A stretch of DNA of 64,000 nt from Lineus longissimus (GCF_910592395.1 NC_088316.1:9920001-9984000), one strand, 5' to 3'. Positions 22,479-34,829 are shown, numbered from the stretch's first letter. Notes: generated by a model not told the origin, from the sequence alone. Translations and numbers: made by a program.

Positions 22479-23919
22479 GGCAAAAATAAGTGGTAGTTTT
22501 GAAATTCGAATGTGCATTTATTGATGTAACGATAAAGTACATTTCCGAGAATAATTAGTGAAAGTTTCAGTAGGTGTCGATTTTTGTAAAGTAGTGTATA
22601 GGCGATGGATTGGATCAGCCATGTGCTCGTCGTGTCAGCGGGGCGCAAGCGGTCATGGGGGATGTACACAACAATGCACGTGATTGATGGTTGAACATTC
22701 ACTCTCGTTGACAGTGTATTATTGAAATATTTGATTGTGATGATGGTGTATTGTACTAGGCCTTGCATGCTCCCAACGTGTGGCATATTTCACATTGATA
22801 CTACCAGTATCAATTACAAAGAAATAGATTGTGAGTAACAATACTAGTCAATGCTACATGTCATGAGGGTGGGTGGGAACGGGGAAGGGGGGGGGGGGGG
22901 GGAACTGTCTCGACGTCCCGTTAGGAAAAAAGGCTTATCCCGTTTCCCAATACGCAATTTTAGCCGAATCGTGACGCAAAACACGGCTTGTCTCGAATCC
23001 CGCTAAAATAAGGATGTCTATCCCGAATCCCGACAGTTATTTTCGGCCCATCCCAGTGTCCCGAAAATACCCGTTCTCCCCCTCATAAATAGTAGACCAT
23101 ATTGTCACATTGATGTTTTCTTTCATTACAGTTAGACTTCGAGATCTACATTTTCGACAAAGGCCTGGTGTAATATTACGTACTTGATGAAGGTAATATT
23201 AATTTCTTCAAATTTGAAGCATGACGTTAATGGGGTACCAGCACAACTTCATTGACTGCTACGTGGCGCTGGTGGTAACTAAGGTATTGCATCGCTCATA
23301 TCACTTGAAAAAAACATTTACCCTAGTTACGACCAAAGCTGCTTAGCAGAGGGCGATACCTCATCAGGAGCGCCACAATCATATCATTGGTGTGAAAGCA
23401 TTTGTATGAAGTTTTTCAGTTCTCAATGTGTTCAAAACCTTAATTGTGAAATTGTGCACTTCGAATTCAAATTTACGTCACTACGTTAGTTTGACATCCA
23501 TTGATGTCACGGTAATTTCACTGTTATGCTGTGCTGCTTTCAGGATTAATGACACGAATGAGTACAAGTTCATTACATTTTTCGACGAAGGCCTTCTGTA
23601 ATTTCATACGCTTCTTAGGGTTAGTATTGATTCATAATTTCTAGTAAAAAAGTTAATTTTGAAAGTGAAAAATATGTTACAATACAATAGACCTGCAAAT
23701 ACCATATACGCAAGTTTTGAACAAATATCACACATATTCCCCAGTTGACTTGTGATGATATTGATAATGGTGGTGGTGGTGTTATCATGTACATGGCTTC
23801 TAACGTAGTAAATGTTTTCTTTTCAGCAACATTCAATAGATTTATTTACTGTATTATCATTTCGACCAAGGCGAATTCGACACTTCAATTACACAAGGTT
23901 AGTAACTTTTGTTCACAAA
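22479..23919. other. No gene seen
   Basis: Includes a G-run at 22888-22902 and a stretch at 22920-23070 with repeated TCCCG/ATCCCG words. No recognisable frame. Confidence 0.45.
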
Positions 23920-24420
23920 ATCCAAATGGAGGCAAATACAGAACAATCAAACTTAGTCATTCCAGTCAGTTACTGAAGCACAGTGAAAACTGTCGGGAGC
24001 AGTGCAACTGATGGCATGTCAAACTTCCAGTGACTGTCCCTGTCCATATATTTCAAGACAGTACAAATCTTGTAATCATTTTGTTTATGCAATGTACGTA
24101 ATTATGTATCATTTCAGCACAATCAAACTTAGTCATTCCAGTCAGTTACTGAAGCACAGCGAAAACTGTCTGAATTAGTGCTGCTGATGGCATGAAATTA
24201 CTCTACTACCACTACCAGTGACAGTCAATGTCCATATATTTTCAAGTGTGCGAAATTAGTACTCGTCTACTTCTTAGTGTTATTTGAATGCAATGTATGT
24301 TATAAAAATATTTTTTCAACACTATATATCAACATTCTCATTCCTGTCAGTTTCTGAAAATCAGCTAAAGCAATCGCTACCAATGCAGCTGATAACAGCA
24401 ATTCTTTTTGTTCCCAATGC
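23920..24420 (+). repeat. Imperfect direct repeats, three units
   Basis: A block beginning ATCAAACTTAGTCATTCC and running through CAGTTACTGAAGCACAG occurs at about 23946 and 24122. A more diverged third copy lies near 24330. Spacing is about 176 and 208 bp. Each block is followed by a GCTGATGGCATG or GCTGATAACAGC word. No coding function seen. Confidence 0.7.
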
Positions 24421-24476
24421 CCATCCATGACAATATATTTCACGCATGTGACAATCATGTAATCATCCTGTTTTTA

Positions 24477-24526
24477 GCTCACCTCTTAGCAGAGGTGAGC
24501 TTATCCCATACCGTGGCGTCCGTCGT

Positions 24527-24573
<47 letters not shown>

Positions 24574-25815
24574 CGTCGTCCGTTAGCAGGGCACGTTTCG
24601 TAACTGTTAGAGCTATTGAGTTGGAACTTGGTACACATGTACCCTTATGTAATGACACCTTGGAGACCAAGTTTCGGTCCGATTCGTTTCATGGTTTGGC
24701 CACCAGGGGGCCAAATGTTAAAAGTGAAAATATGCAATATCTCCCTTAATAGTAGTCGGGAAATTTTGAAAAAAATATGGTAGGTACTTCTAGCAAAGGT
24801 GCATCATATATCCTCCGGGTTTTTGATTTGACCTCTTTTTCAAGGTCACAGAGGTCAAATGGTGTAAATTGGCCGTTAGGATGTAACGATGGCACGTTTC
24901 TAAACTGCAATGACTATTGATACCAAATTTGGTACACATTTACCCCTTAGTCAGGTGATCTCAGGGACCGAAGTTTGGTCCAATATGATTCACCACTTGA
25001 CCACCAGGGGGCAAAATCCAAAAACCTTAAAAATGTGATTATTCCTTAACTTCTTGCCCGATTGCCACCGATTTGATATCATGGGTATATCTAACCACCA
25101 TACAGTATATGTCACACAGGTTTTTAATTTGACCTTCTTGTCAAGGTCACAGAGGTCAAATGGCGTAAATTCGCCGTCAGGCCGTAACTATGGCACGTTT
25201 CTTAACTGCAATGACTATTGATCACAAATTAAGTACACATGTACCCCTTGGTCAGGTGATCTCAGGTACCGAAGTTTGGTGCGATCTGATTTGCCGTTTG
25301 GCCTCCAGGGAGGGGGCCAAATCCTAAATTCTTCAAAATGCCATTATTCCTAGTAATGACTTGCCCGATTGGCACCAATTTTATATCATAGGTACATCTA
25401 ATTCTAACAACCATTCAATGTGTCACCCGGGTCTTCTTTGATTTGACCTACTTTTCAAGGTCACAGAGGTCGAATGTACTGTAAATTGGCCATTTTGGGG
25501 AAATTGTAATTGCTTGGACCTACATCAAACCTAACACTACATGACACAATAGGGCCGTTTAGACGACAGGCGAAAAGACCGCATTCGGATCGAATCTGGA
25601 TGAATCCGGATTAAAACCACCCAAGGCGATGGTACCTTTTTAGTCCGGATGCAACCACATTGATCCGGATCTTTTTGCGTTTACACGACGAAAAATTAAT
25701 CCGGATTCGGGACGCATCCGGATTTTTTCGCGTCGTCTAAACGGCCCTAATACCATGCTCTTTATCCATCTTTCCTCCACATGAGGTGAGCACAATGGCC
25801 CTGGCCATTTCATTT
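24477..25815 (+). repeat. Dispersed GTC-repeat family, longest copy
   Basis: This copy runs from GCTCACCTCTTAGCAGAGGTGAGC at the left (a hairpin of GCTCACCTC with GAGGTGAGC) to CATGAGGTGAGCACAATGG at the right, so the outer ends are short inverted repeats. A (GTC)n microsatellite at about 24523-24583 follows the left end. The body repeats a module three times: GGCACGTTTC, then CTGCAATGACTATTGAT, then GGTCAGGTGATCTCAGG, then CCACCAGGGGGC, then CAAGGTCACAGAGGTCAAAT. Related copies lie at 2100, 12330, 27861, 47341 and 50961. No open frame is shared between copies, so it is non-coding. Confidence 0.8.
25551..25748. mobile_element. MITE (198 bp) nested in the dispersed repeat
   Basis: AGGGCCGTTTAGACGAC opens and GTCGTCTAAACGGCCCT closes the insert. 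AAT at 25548-25550 and 25749-25751 is a 3-bp target duplication. The uninterrupted sequence is seen in the other repeat copy near 51290, which reads straight through ACACAATACCATG. Internal words ATCCGGAT recur in both orientations. Confidence 0.88.
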
Positions 25816-26021
25816 GTGTTCTATTCATGCAATAAATAAATTCAGTATTTTCAAATCATTGGTGCTACAAAACTATTCTCATTATAGATTATTCATATTT
25901 TATAAAATGCTGTCATGTCAAATTTTGTGTCCTATAAATCATTATGAAGTCGGCATTTTATATACAACTTTTGTACTCCTCCTAAATAAACATACAAATC
26001 TTGTTTTATGTAAACTTTGTA

Positions 26022-26215
26022 TATGTGACCCGTCACAGCAAAACCAGGCGCATGTCGCTCTGAGCTTGGCAGGTTGAGACGGACTGTTTGTTCATTTATC
26101 TATTGTCTGCCTTTTGTAAAATATGAGCACATCAATTTCTTCCATTATCTCCTGGTGTCATTTAGGCTCATCTTCTGTGCGACATGTACCTGGTTTTGCT
26201 GTGACGGGTCACATA
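26022..26215. mobile_element. MITE (194 bp) with 27-bp inverted ends
   Basis: TATGTGACCCGTCACAGCAA opens and its complement closes the unit, and the inverted match extends to about 27 bp (through AACCAGG). The inner GCGCATGTCG/CGACATGTAC block continues the homology imperfectly. TA at both ends fits a TA target. Confidence 0.85.
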
Positions 26216-26870
26216 TTCTATAGATATACAACACTCTAATGTCACAATGCCTCTCTCACTCGCTTTTATATAGCAAGATGTATGAATAAACATGACACAC
26301 CAACTATGTACAAAATTGCTAACAAACTGCACCATTTGTCAGTACACCACATGAAATACAGAGATATGTCTTAATTCTAATCTTTCATTAGCGACACCAT
26401 TTCTTACCCGAGTGCCTCCTTCATTCATACATCTTGTACTTTAACTCAAGATACCCATCTTTGAATATTTTTAGTATACCAAGTACTACAATGTCAATGT
26501 ATTGAAGTCATGTGTTATTGGCTTTCTATTATCTTGTCAAAATACCACTTGGTTCTCGCAAAATCTCAATAAAAACAAATGCTATTGCATGTATTGCATA
26601 TTCTAACAGCTATCCACTGTATCGATTTATCCATCATCTGTACTATTTGTCACAAAAATGTTATATTATGTAAATCATATTTCATTACATAATGCACACT
26701 GCCAATTACTGCTGAACCATTCATATGTCATTTAAATAAATAATTTTCAACTTTTTAAAACCGTCTTATAGTACTGTTCTTGTCACTTAGCTGAACCAAT
26801 TGCTCTATAGCATGAAATTTCCAGAAATGCCCCAGGGACTGAAAAGTGCTGTTTTAACAGAGAGGTGTCC
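26216..26870. other. No gene seen
   Basis: AT-rich sequence with no recognisable frame or repeat. Confidence 0.4.
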
Positions 26871-26875
26871 TAAAC

Positions 26876-27475
26876 TGAGAAGTCGAGTTGAATGGAAACA
26901 ACCAATTTGGAACCAAAAACTACTGTCCTTATTAAAGACGTTGTCCTCAATAGAAAGGTGTCCACAAAAAGTAGGTCCATTGTGTATGAAAGTAAAAACC
27001 CTGGTACATGTAGTGACATCATCTACTCTTCGATGTGGACACCTGCAAATGCAGCGACAATGTCACATCAGTTATTTAATTCATCGTCCTTTGTGCAGAT
27101 GGCACCACCCATCAAGCATGTTGGTGACGAATAGTGTCGCAGCATTTCGTCACCGAGCTAACACGAAAATGCACTGTCATTCATTCAGCCATAAGTGTAA
27201 GACTGTAGGGTTGTTTCCAACCAAAACATGTTCGAAATGTGTCAAGCATTCGGAACACCCAAAGACTGATTAGAGAAGTCAAAATTGAATGGAAACAACC
27301 AATTTGGGACCAAAACCAGTGTCCTTATTGGAAAGGTTGTCTTTAATAGAGAGGTGTCTACTAACGGAGGTTCCACTGTATATAATGTAGGAACCCTGGT
27401 TGTGACATTGTCCACTCCTCCAGCTGCACACCACCAAATCCACAACAATGTCACACCAGTTATTTAGTTCATCAT
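26876..27475 (+). repeat. Pair of diverged direct repeats of about 200 bp
   Basis: The unit at 26876-27085 (TTGAATGGAAACAACCAATT, then GAGGTGTC-like words, then CAATGTCACATCAGTTATTT) recurs at 27270-27475 with many substitutions. The open frames across the units differ, so I see no coding signal. Confidence 0.65.
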
Positions 27476-27860
27476 GCTTATGGTCATTGTACTTTCATCT
27501 TATGTAAAATGTAACTTTTTACACGGTTTCAATAAACGATTTGTAATTTGTAATTTGTAAATTATAAATTTCACTAATAATTTGACGCCGCCAATTCCAC
27601 TGGTCTTCGAAATACGTAAGCTACACTGTTGACGACTATGACACTCCTCACAAACCACATTGTGAATCAGACGCCGATAGGCTTGTATTAACATTAGCCT
27701 GCATTTAACCAATTTGACCCCATCCTGCACTTTGAATTAGCAAACCTTGCTTACAAATCTGATTTGTTTGTCAAGAACGAGCTTTCTCTCCTTAACTATA
27801 ACAAGGTGCTTACAAAAAAAACTGTAGTTTCTTTTAAAATAAAGTAGCGAACCTTGGCTT

Positions 27861-28105
27861 TTTGGCTCACCGAAGGGAAGTTTATACATTACCACAGAGT
27901 CCGGCGTACGTCGTCGTCTGTATCCTGTTCAACAACAGTGGCACGTCTCTTAACCGCTAGGACTATGAACTTGAAACTTTGTACACAGGACCCCCAAGTC
28001 GGGTGACCTCTGACACTGAATTTCGGCCATATCTGATTCTCCATGTGGCCACCAGGGGGAGAGAGGTGGCAACCTAAAAAGTGTGATATCTCTCTTATGC
28101 TGTAC
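27861..28105 (+). repeat. Dispersed GTC-repeat family, short copy
   Basis: Begins TTTGGCTCACCGAAGGGAAG, has a short GTCGTCGTC tract, then GGCACGTCTCTTAACCGCTA, CTTTGTACACAGGACCCCC and GGCCACCAGGGGG. It stops within the first module and is followed directly by the inverted-repeat transposon at 28111. Confidence 0.75.
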
Positions 28106-28110
28106 AAGGT

Positions 28111-29425
28111 GTATATTTTCGCGAGCATGACTTACTCGCGAAATTAGCGAAATTATCCTGCTCGCGAAAGATTATCATTATAATGGGTGTTTCAGAAAAA
28201 AGGAAACCGAGATTAATTCTTTAATTTCCTGGACATGGCTAATTTTGGAAATTGGCAACGACCATTTATGACCCAATGATGTCCTCTTTCATATGATACC
28301 ATGAAATTTACTGTAGCAGATGACTGAGCACGAAGCAGTTCAATCAATCAAGTCAGAACGGGTCTTGCACCAGATTTACCGCAGCGGAACTCAGACAAAA
28401 ATGAAAGACCGGTGCGTCCTTAGCAATATTTTTATTCAATGATTTAACATCTGGGTGTTCATTCCTGTCCCAACCTAATTCCAATGTCCTTCGACACGCC
28501 CCTCATTCCTAAGCTCTGGTTCTCATTGCTCTCAATGCATTCCTTATTACGTCTCACTGTCCTCTTAAGGTCTCAACTGCAGCGACGATTCTGGCACGAG
28601 GACTGTGTTTAGTTTTGGGAGCACGAAGGAACGAACGTTCTGCTCTGTATAAAATCTTTATTTAAACTAAAAAAACAAACTAGAAAAGCGCGTTTACAGG
28701 TACAACAGCAACATAACAAACCATTCAACCAAAACATGGAACAATATACATAATATATAGCACAAGTTAAAATTACTCCACCCAACTATAACTATCCACA
28801 AAGTCACACTAGGCTCACATTATGTCAATTTCCAATAGAGTCATTAAAGGAGAAGTCATGCCTAAATATAGGTCATTGATATCTTGTGAAGGCGACTTAT
28901 TAACTTGGTTCTCAAGATGTCCCCACAAAAAAATCACAGGGGGTGAGGTCAGGGGACCTCGATGGCCATTTAATCTCTTGGTTGATCGCACCAAATGCAT
29001 CTGCTACTTGCTGGAGACTTCCAGTCCCCAACCACTCTTTTACCTCAAACACACGCTGAGCACTTAGTTGTAAGTTGCATTTTGTTGGTCTAAGAAAAGG
29101 AGCACCGGAGACAAACAAAATCCCTGCACTGGGCAGACAAAGTTTACTACCAAAACGTCTATATGGTGCAATACCAGTTCTGCCATGGTTGATTGAACTG
29201 TTTCGTGTTCAGTCATCTGTGATAGTAAATTTGATTTCTTAGTGTCTTAAGAAAGAGGACATCATTGGGTATGGTGATGCTAATTTCCAAAATATCTAGC
29301 CATGTCCAGGAAATTAACAAATTAATTCGGTTTCCTTTTTTTGAAACACCCTGAAGAACGATAACCTTCCGCGAGCAGGATATTTCGCTAATTTTGCGAG
29401 TAGGTCATGCTCGCGATAATATTCT
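28111..29425. mobile_element. Degenerate DDE transposon with about 190-bp inverted repeats
   Basis: GGGTGTTTC at 28185 and GAAACACCC at 29343-29351 mark one pair of ends, and the match continues inward for about 100 bp (TTTCCTGGACATGGCTA on both sides). It also continues outward through a second, hairpin-like block rich in CTCGCGA (28115-28170 and 29370-29420). The outer block may be the true end of long repeats, or a palindrome into whose centre the element jumped. A transposase remnant lies inside at 28815-29118. Confidence 0.75.
28815..29118 (-). pseudogene. Tc1/mariner-like DDE_3 transposase fragment
   Basis: The minus strand carries KWPSRSPDLTPCDFF, then after a frame shift FLWGHLENQVNKSPSQDI. 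The block W-P-x-R-S-P-D-L-x-P-x-D-F-x-L-W-G contains the second catalytic Asp neighbourhood of Tc1/mariner-type transposases. Only about 100 residues survive and they are split between two frames. A dead copy. Confidence 0.75.
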
Positions 29426-30320
29426 GCCGCGAAAGAGTCCCATTTCATCGTTGGCATTGCATCCAGCCAGGCCCTATGTAGAGCTAAGCTTATTCAACCA
29501 TAAAGAGGTGATTAATTAGAGACCGCGTACACTCTTGCAATTAGCACCTAATAATAATTTCACCTACCAAGCACAAATTCAACACCTCTTCAATGACTTT
29601 TGCCTACATCAACGCTCATCTGTTGTGCAATCGGCTTGATTAGTCCATACCTTGAGACCTGTTGACAATGGACTGTATAGACAAGTACACTTCAGCACCT
29701 ATTCACTAGAAGTAGCTCTTGGTCAAAATAGACAATTTTTATTTTAATAAGAAAAAAATCTTCACGCACGAAAATGCTATGCCGGGAATAATGTCCACCA
29801 GCTGGCATTCGCGACAGTTTTATGGTGCGAAAATTTTCTGTTCTAAGTGACTCGTTTGGTTCTCTTAGGCAGTCAGTAGCCCGCGTCCCCGTGTCTCGCA
29901 AAATTCTCTCACCACGATGACGTCGCTGCATATAATTAAGACCTCATCGAGTACATATTGCCGTAGAAAAAACAAAGTTGGAAATCGCTCCTCCGGTCGG
30001 TGGCCAACCCACTTTAATCTGCATATAATCTTAACATATACCGAAAATTAAGACATTTATCAGTAGTTTCTTGAGAAAAGAATTTGTAAAAAATATTAAG
30101 GTTTGCTCTTGTGAAGATTTTGAACAGCGACCATCGCCGGAAAATCTGCAATTTTTCACAATATTTTTTTAAATAAAAATGCAATTTTCTCCTTACAAGC
30201 ATTACGATTCCTCGAAAGTAAAGGCAGATAATTATTTCAATTGATATCTTGGACTGAATTTAGTGATAGAAAATGAGATCAACTCCTTTTCACGGCTGGA
30301 AAATACTCTTTAGATGGCGA
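29426..30320. other. No gene seen
   Basis: No recognisable frame; AT-rich toward 30000-30200. Confidence 0.4.
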
Positions 30321-30329
30321 TTTTTCATG

Positions 30330-30752
30330 TTTCGCTGAATCAACACCACCTAGCGGCACAATTAAGATGTGTTTTTAAATTTCTGCTCTCAGCATACAAA
30401 TGTTTTAATGGACCTTTGCGACCTTTTGGTTGCCCATCAGCTAGCACGAACTCTACGTTCCTCGTCAATGGGGCTGATCGTTCCTCCTCGTTACAAAACA
30501 CTGTTCTACGGTGCTGGGGCGTACTCAGTCGCCGCTCCCCTTCTGTGGAACGATCTGCCCCCACACATCAGGTTTGCTGGTTCGGTGGACAGCTTCAAGG
30601 TCGTGGTTAAAACCCACCTTTCTAAAATCCTTTTAAATGTTGTTTCAAAATTGTTTTAAAATCAATATTTTTTATATTGTAAAACGCACTGAGGTTTCAC
30701 TGAAACGTAGTGCGCTATATAAGCACTTTTTAATATTTCATTTATTATTATT
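30330..30752 (+). pseudogene. LINE reverse-transcriptase tail and 3' end
   Basis: Frame-shifted remains read KFLLSAYKCFNGP, then LARTLRSSS, then VPPRYKTLFYGAGAYSVAA and PLLWNDLPPHIRFAGSVDSF, ending KTHLSKI and a stop at 30659. After the stop the sequence GTGCGCTATATAAGCAC and a TTATTATTA tail are typical of the 3' ends of CR1/L2-like LINEs. At least one frameshift splits the tail near 30410. Confidence 0.8.
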
Positions 30753-31545
30753 AAGAACTTTCATCAAACAAGGTGTTTCACAAAGAAACATTCCTATCTG
30801 CAAATATTCTGGAGTGTAGGCCCAGAACTACTTCAGAATACAAACAGCAAGTCACTCCTTTCAGTCTATTTTTAATGCTTGCGCTTAGTCACTAAACCCA
30901 TCCATAGCAGCTGAGCATGAGGGGCTCACAAGAACTCATTATGTATGAGTGTGAAATTATGTTCAATTTACATATGTAGTGTATTGCCTCTTTTGTGAGA
31001 CAAGCTGTATGAGATATTATCTATGTGCGCATGCGTAGTGCGGGTAATAAACCATGTGGAGTAATGGCTACATCCGTGTTGGTCCTGTTTTGTTCATCTG
31101 GTCGTTCCAGCAAGAATCCTGCAGTGACGAACATGTCAACATACTTCAACCCAACCCAACAGTCATAGATTTGAATAACAGAACTGGTACAATAGCTATA
31201 GTTGAACATCGAGTATTGCCGATATATTGTATCGTTATCATTTGACACATTGTCAAGCAAACTCTCCCTAAATATCTTTAAAGTTTTGAATGGTATTTAA
31301 TCTCTTCTAAGCAACCTACAACGACTGTTTCACACGTCTGAAACCCCTTATCAACTGTAACTTTCATTCTGCTGGCATTTATAGTGACATCATGGCCGTT
31401 GAACGTCTCAATGGCGGGATATGGAGGGAAAAGGCAAGCAAGCATCATTCGACATGTACACACCCTCCAGAAAGTAGATGTTCGCATGTTGTTGTTTTTT
31501 ATCACAGAGAGATAGAATAAGATAATTGATTGCGGTTTTCAGCAG
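30753..31545. other. No gene seen
   Basis: A minus-strand open frame at 31021-31260 has no domain I recognise. Elsewhere nothing stands out. Confidence 0.4.
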
Positions 31546-31855
31546 AGAATGGTCACCGCGGAGAATCAACAGCACCCTCACTGAGATTTTCGACTTGGCT
31601 CAGGCCAGTTCTGACACCTCACCAAGACAAAATGGCGGGTCGTGCGATTTCCAGCGAGGATATTGATCAAAAAATGTACCAAATATCTTGTCAAAACGAT
31701 GCGAATCGCAGTTTGACATGATCGTTGCTCTGCCTAAGATAATGATGCATCAATTCGTGCGTCTGTTATTCTGATATATTTTCCCAATGAGTCATTTGAA
31801 CAATCCCAGTTGCCGGAATTGCATATACATTTTCTTTTAAAACAAAAATGTTAGC
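31546..31855 (+). repeat. Left arm of the 5.6-kb inverted repeat
   Basis: Contains a short frame starting ATGGCGGGTCGTGCGATTTC (31630), read MAGRAISSEDIDQK. The right arm has the matching start MADRAVSSDDIDKK. The frames differ after about 14 codons because of a 1-bp length difference, so the shared part may be the start of a lost coding exon. Confidence 0.7.
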
Positions 31856-32519
31856 CGATTGTCCTTTCGTGCATGCAATATAATGACGTTCTTTCGTAAA
31901 ATTCATACCGATTTTGCCAACATCATACATTTCTTGAAAGACTGAAAGGCAATACATGTGATGAGTACTTTGATTCATACTTTCGTGATAGGGCGTCTGT
32001 TGACCCCAACAGGTTGATCAACGTCCTCTCCGGGCTGGCACAGGCTTCATAACGAGTCTGTCACGGTCAATATATGCATGACCATACTACATGTACTACA
32101 TGTATGCAGCTGGACAGTTTCAGCTAGTTTTTCATGTGAATTTGGTCCCAAAAATGAGTCGCGACAATACCCTTACCAGCCTATTTTACCATCTTCAGGT
32201 CAAAATAGAATTTGTTGTATGAACTTAGAATCATCAATCTTCTTTTTCAGGCCCTGATGAATGAAGAGGAACAGAAGCTAACAAAATGATGTAGTCTGCC
32301 AGTGCCATGCCTGCTGTCGTTTCCAAATTGAACGCAGCTGAAGTTGTTCACGAATATATTATGTAAGGACGACCTCAACTTGGCTTCGTCAAACATAATA
32401 TAAAATGGACATTTTAAAAATACGTGGAGCCAATTTGAACTTTGTAAATAGAAAATACATTTTATTTGTACAGTGTAACCGTATAACAAATGAGAATCAA
32501 GTGGCCTTATTGTGTCTAC

Positions 32520-32585
32520 CTGTGTCTTGTCCAGCTTATTTAAGAACTTATGAGAAGTAACAATAATGCCTTTGATGTCGGCCAT
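32520..32585 (-). CDS. Candidate first coding exon (22 aa), weak
   Basis: ATG at 32585 opens MADIKGIIVTSHKFLNKL and continues DKTQ, with a CAG|GTAGAC donor directly after codon 22 (32520/32519). The composition looks coding and the phase is clean, but I found no following exon on the minus strand and name no family. It may be chance. Confidence 0.18.
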
Positions 32586-32879
32586 TTATTGGAGCCACCC
32601 TTGTTGTCGTGAACAGCGACAACCCTCTTGCAAACAGGGACAACCCTCCTTGATTACATGTACTTGGCCTCAACCGCTCCCCTATCTTCCCCTCTCTCGT
32701 ACTTTATTGGTACACAGTCTGGCTATGGACATTTTGAAGAAGCTGTCCTCAAGTCTAGAAAGATCAACAAATTGGGATCTCAACTGAAGTTCAGTCCTTG
32801 CATTACCGGGAGATGGTAAATTATTGAATTGAGAGCTAATTAGGACATTATTTGCTCTATAAACAATGTTGGGCTATTG

Positions 32880-33036
32880 TAATGTAAGTAGGAGGAAACT
32901 GGAGACCCCGGAGGAAACCTAAGCAGTCGAAGAGAGTCGTCCTCTCTTATCACATGAGTACTGGGACCAACTGGGAATCAAACCTGGGACCTCGAGGTGA
33001 CAGGCACAGATGCTTCCACTGTACCACTCCGACAGT
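32880..33036 (-). mobile_element. tRNA-derived SINE
   Basis: On the minus strand a tRNA-like head has box A TGGTACAGTGG (33026-33016) and box B GGTTTGATTCCC (32984-32973), spaced 31 bp apart as in tRNA genes. The body follows with GGTTTCCTCCGGGGTCTCC and GTTTCCTCCTACTT, a block common to SINE bodies of marine animals. Not a functional tRNA: the acceptor stem does not close and there is no CCA-type end. An RNA polymerase III start would be near 33036. Confidence 0.72.
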
Positions 33037-34829
33037 CCCATGGAGACAGTCCTGCCATATATTGGAGACCAAGAGGAATTCACTCTTGGAGGAGACTGTC
33101 TATCCCAAGGATTCGGCAACCATCTCTCCATATCAAGGCAACTTAACTCTCGCAGTGGACTAAGTTCAATTCCTAGAGGTAGCCTTGCACCCAACTCTGC
33201 GTGGTTGTTTTTTTCGAGTTCGCAGCCCTCCGAGGTGGTTCTTGATTTCCCATGGTGTTCCTTCCTTCAACAGGTGATTGTGAGCCCACTGTGTGGATGA
33301 AAGCACACTTCAAGTCATCCATACTATGACTACTATAAGTGGCAAGAAAAGAGATTCTGAGTGATCATCCAAATGAGTATCCAAATCAAGCATACAACAT
33401 GTATGAGGACCAGTGCTAGCTAAGAAATACCTCACCTCATGCTTGATGTGGTGGAGCCAACACAAAAAAGCAGAGTCAAACCTTTTATTAAAAAAAATAA
33501 AATTTATTCCAAATCAATAACTCTTCCCAAATGATTCTTGCCTATTTATTTTTTTACATGCTTCATTATAGAAGACATGTACTGAACGATTTGCTACAAA
33601 ACTGGAATTCCAATCACCAGTTGGTGTTTTATGGCGAATCTCATGATTTCTAAGGTAACAACTGCTCTAGCCTAAAGTATATGGTAACCATTAGAAGAAC
33701 CAATTTATGACCTATCATGACATCTCATTACCTCAATCTATGACCATTTTCAACAATATTCACAAAATATTTACAGGTTATTTCCAACATCTTATGTCTC
33801 CGAAGAATCACAAAATATTTTGAACGCAAAGCATAAAGTAAACAGTTCATCGTTGACAAAACTCCTCGTGGCGCACCATGTCTCTACTTCTACGGAAGGC
33901 TTTGCTGCAGCCATAGAACGGTACTTATGAGATTTCATCGGTCCAAAAGTGAGCCCAACTGATGACACTTGTCGAAGTTGATGCTGAAATTAAAAAAACA
34001 ATAACATATAGTTCATGTACCCATTTCTTAGTACCGCGTCTACATGTACCAAAGATACTCTAAAACCTTGTTTTTATGGGTACAAGTGTCCACCTCATTA
34101 AAATCTTGCGTGACCGGCCCAATTATTTCACATGCATGGTGTCTTTACAATGGGACCTTACCATGGCTAAGGTCGGGTTCTCTATGAATGTCTGAAGGAA
34201 CTTCGCTCAGTCGCTTGTCGGGTCGTGAAATCGACATGTAGTCTGGATTTGAAATTGATCCCATTGGGTGAGAAGGCCTATTGCAACTCGCGGTTTGATA
34301 CAGGGTGGCTCCAAAAATTAATCAGTGAATTGATTTATTGGGATTGGATGGTTTGGGGCGAGATCTGGGATAAATACGAGTTTTAGGAAATCCTAAGACT
34401 AACGTTACTGTTAGCGCTTGTATAATATGGTCTTGTCATGTAAGAGTGCTTTCACGAGAGGTTAAGAACTGGCTCCGATAACACAATCCCTAGCGTTAAC
34501 ACCACCTTTTACACTAAAAATGCACATGAAAACCTGTGTTAACGTTAGCGAATGCTAGGCTTGCGGTGCCCGTTCCGAACACAGGTTTTGGATAGGGTAA
34601 TTGTCGAATTGTCGACGATTCTCCTTTCATAGTCATTTATTCTACTTGAATACTTACTTATCACAATTAAGATTGCTGTTTCCACCATTTATCCATAGAT
34701 TACTAGAATAATTCTGAAACAATAATTAAGGACTCTTGAAGTAGTTACCCCCAAATCCTAAATGGACACTTTAATTTTTACATGTCATAATGCTCAACGT
34801 CCAAATGATAAGAGTTCAGTCCATATTAA
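33037..34829. other. No gene seen
   Basis: Interior of the 5.6-kb inverted-repeat block. Open frames across 32919-33300 overlap the SINE and its flank and have no recognisable domain. Confidence 0.4.

Noticed and set aside
24408-24749. Open frames made of Arg or Val-Val repeats over the GTC tract
   Set aside because: They translate the microsatellite in both directions (poly-Arg). No gene-like sequence outside the repeat.
31021-31260. Minus-strand frame ending PHGLLPALRMRT as a host gene
   Set aside because: No domain, no splice context; could be an old repeat. Not supported.
32973-33026. tRNA gene
   Set aside because: A and B boxes are present but the acceptor stem and the anticodon arm do not fold, and a SINE body follows.
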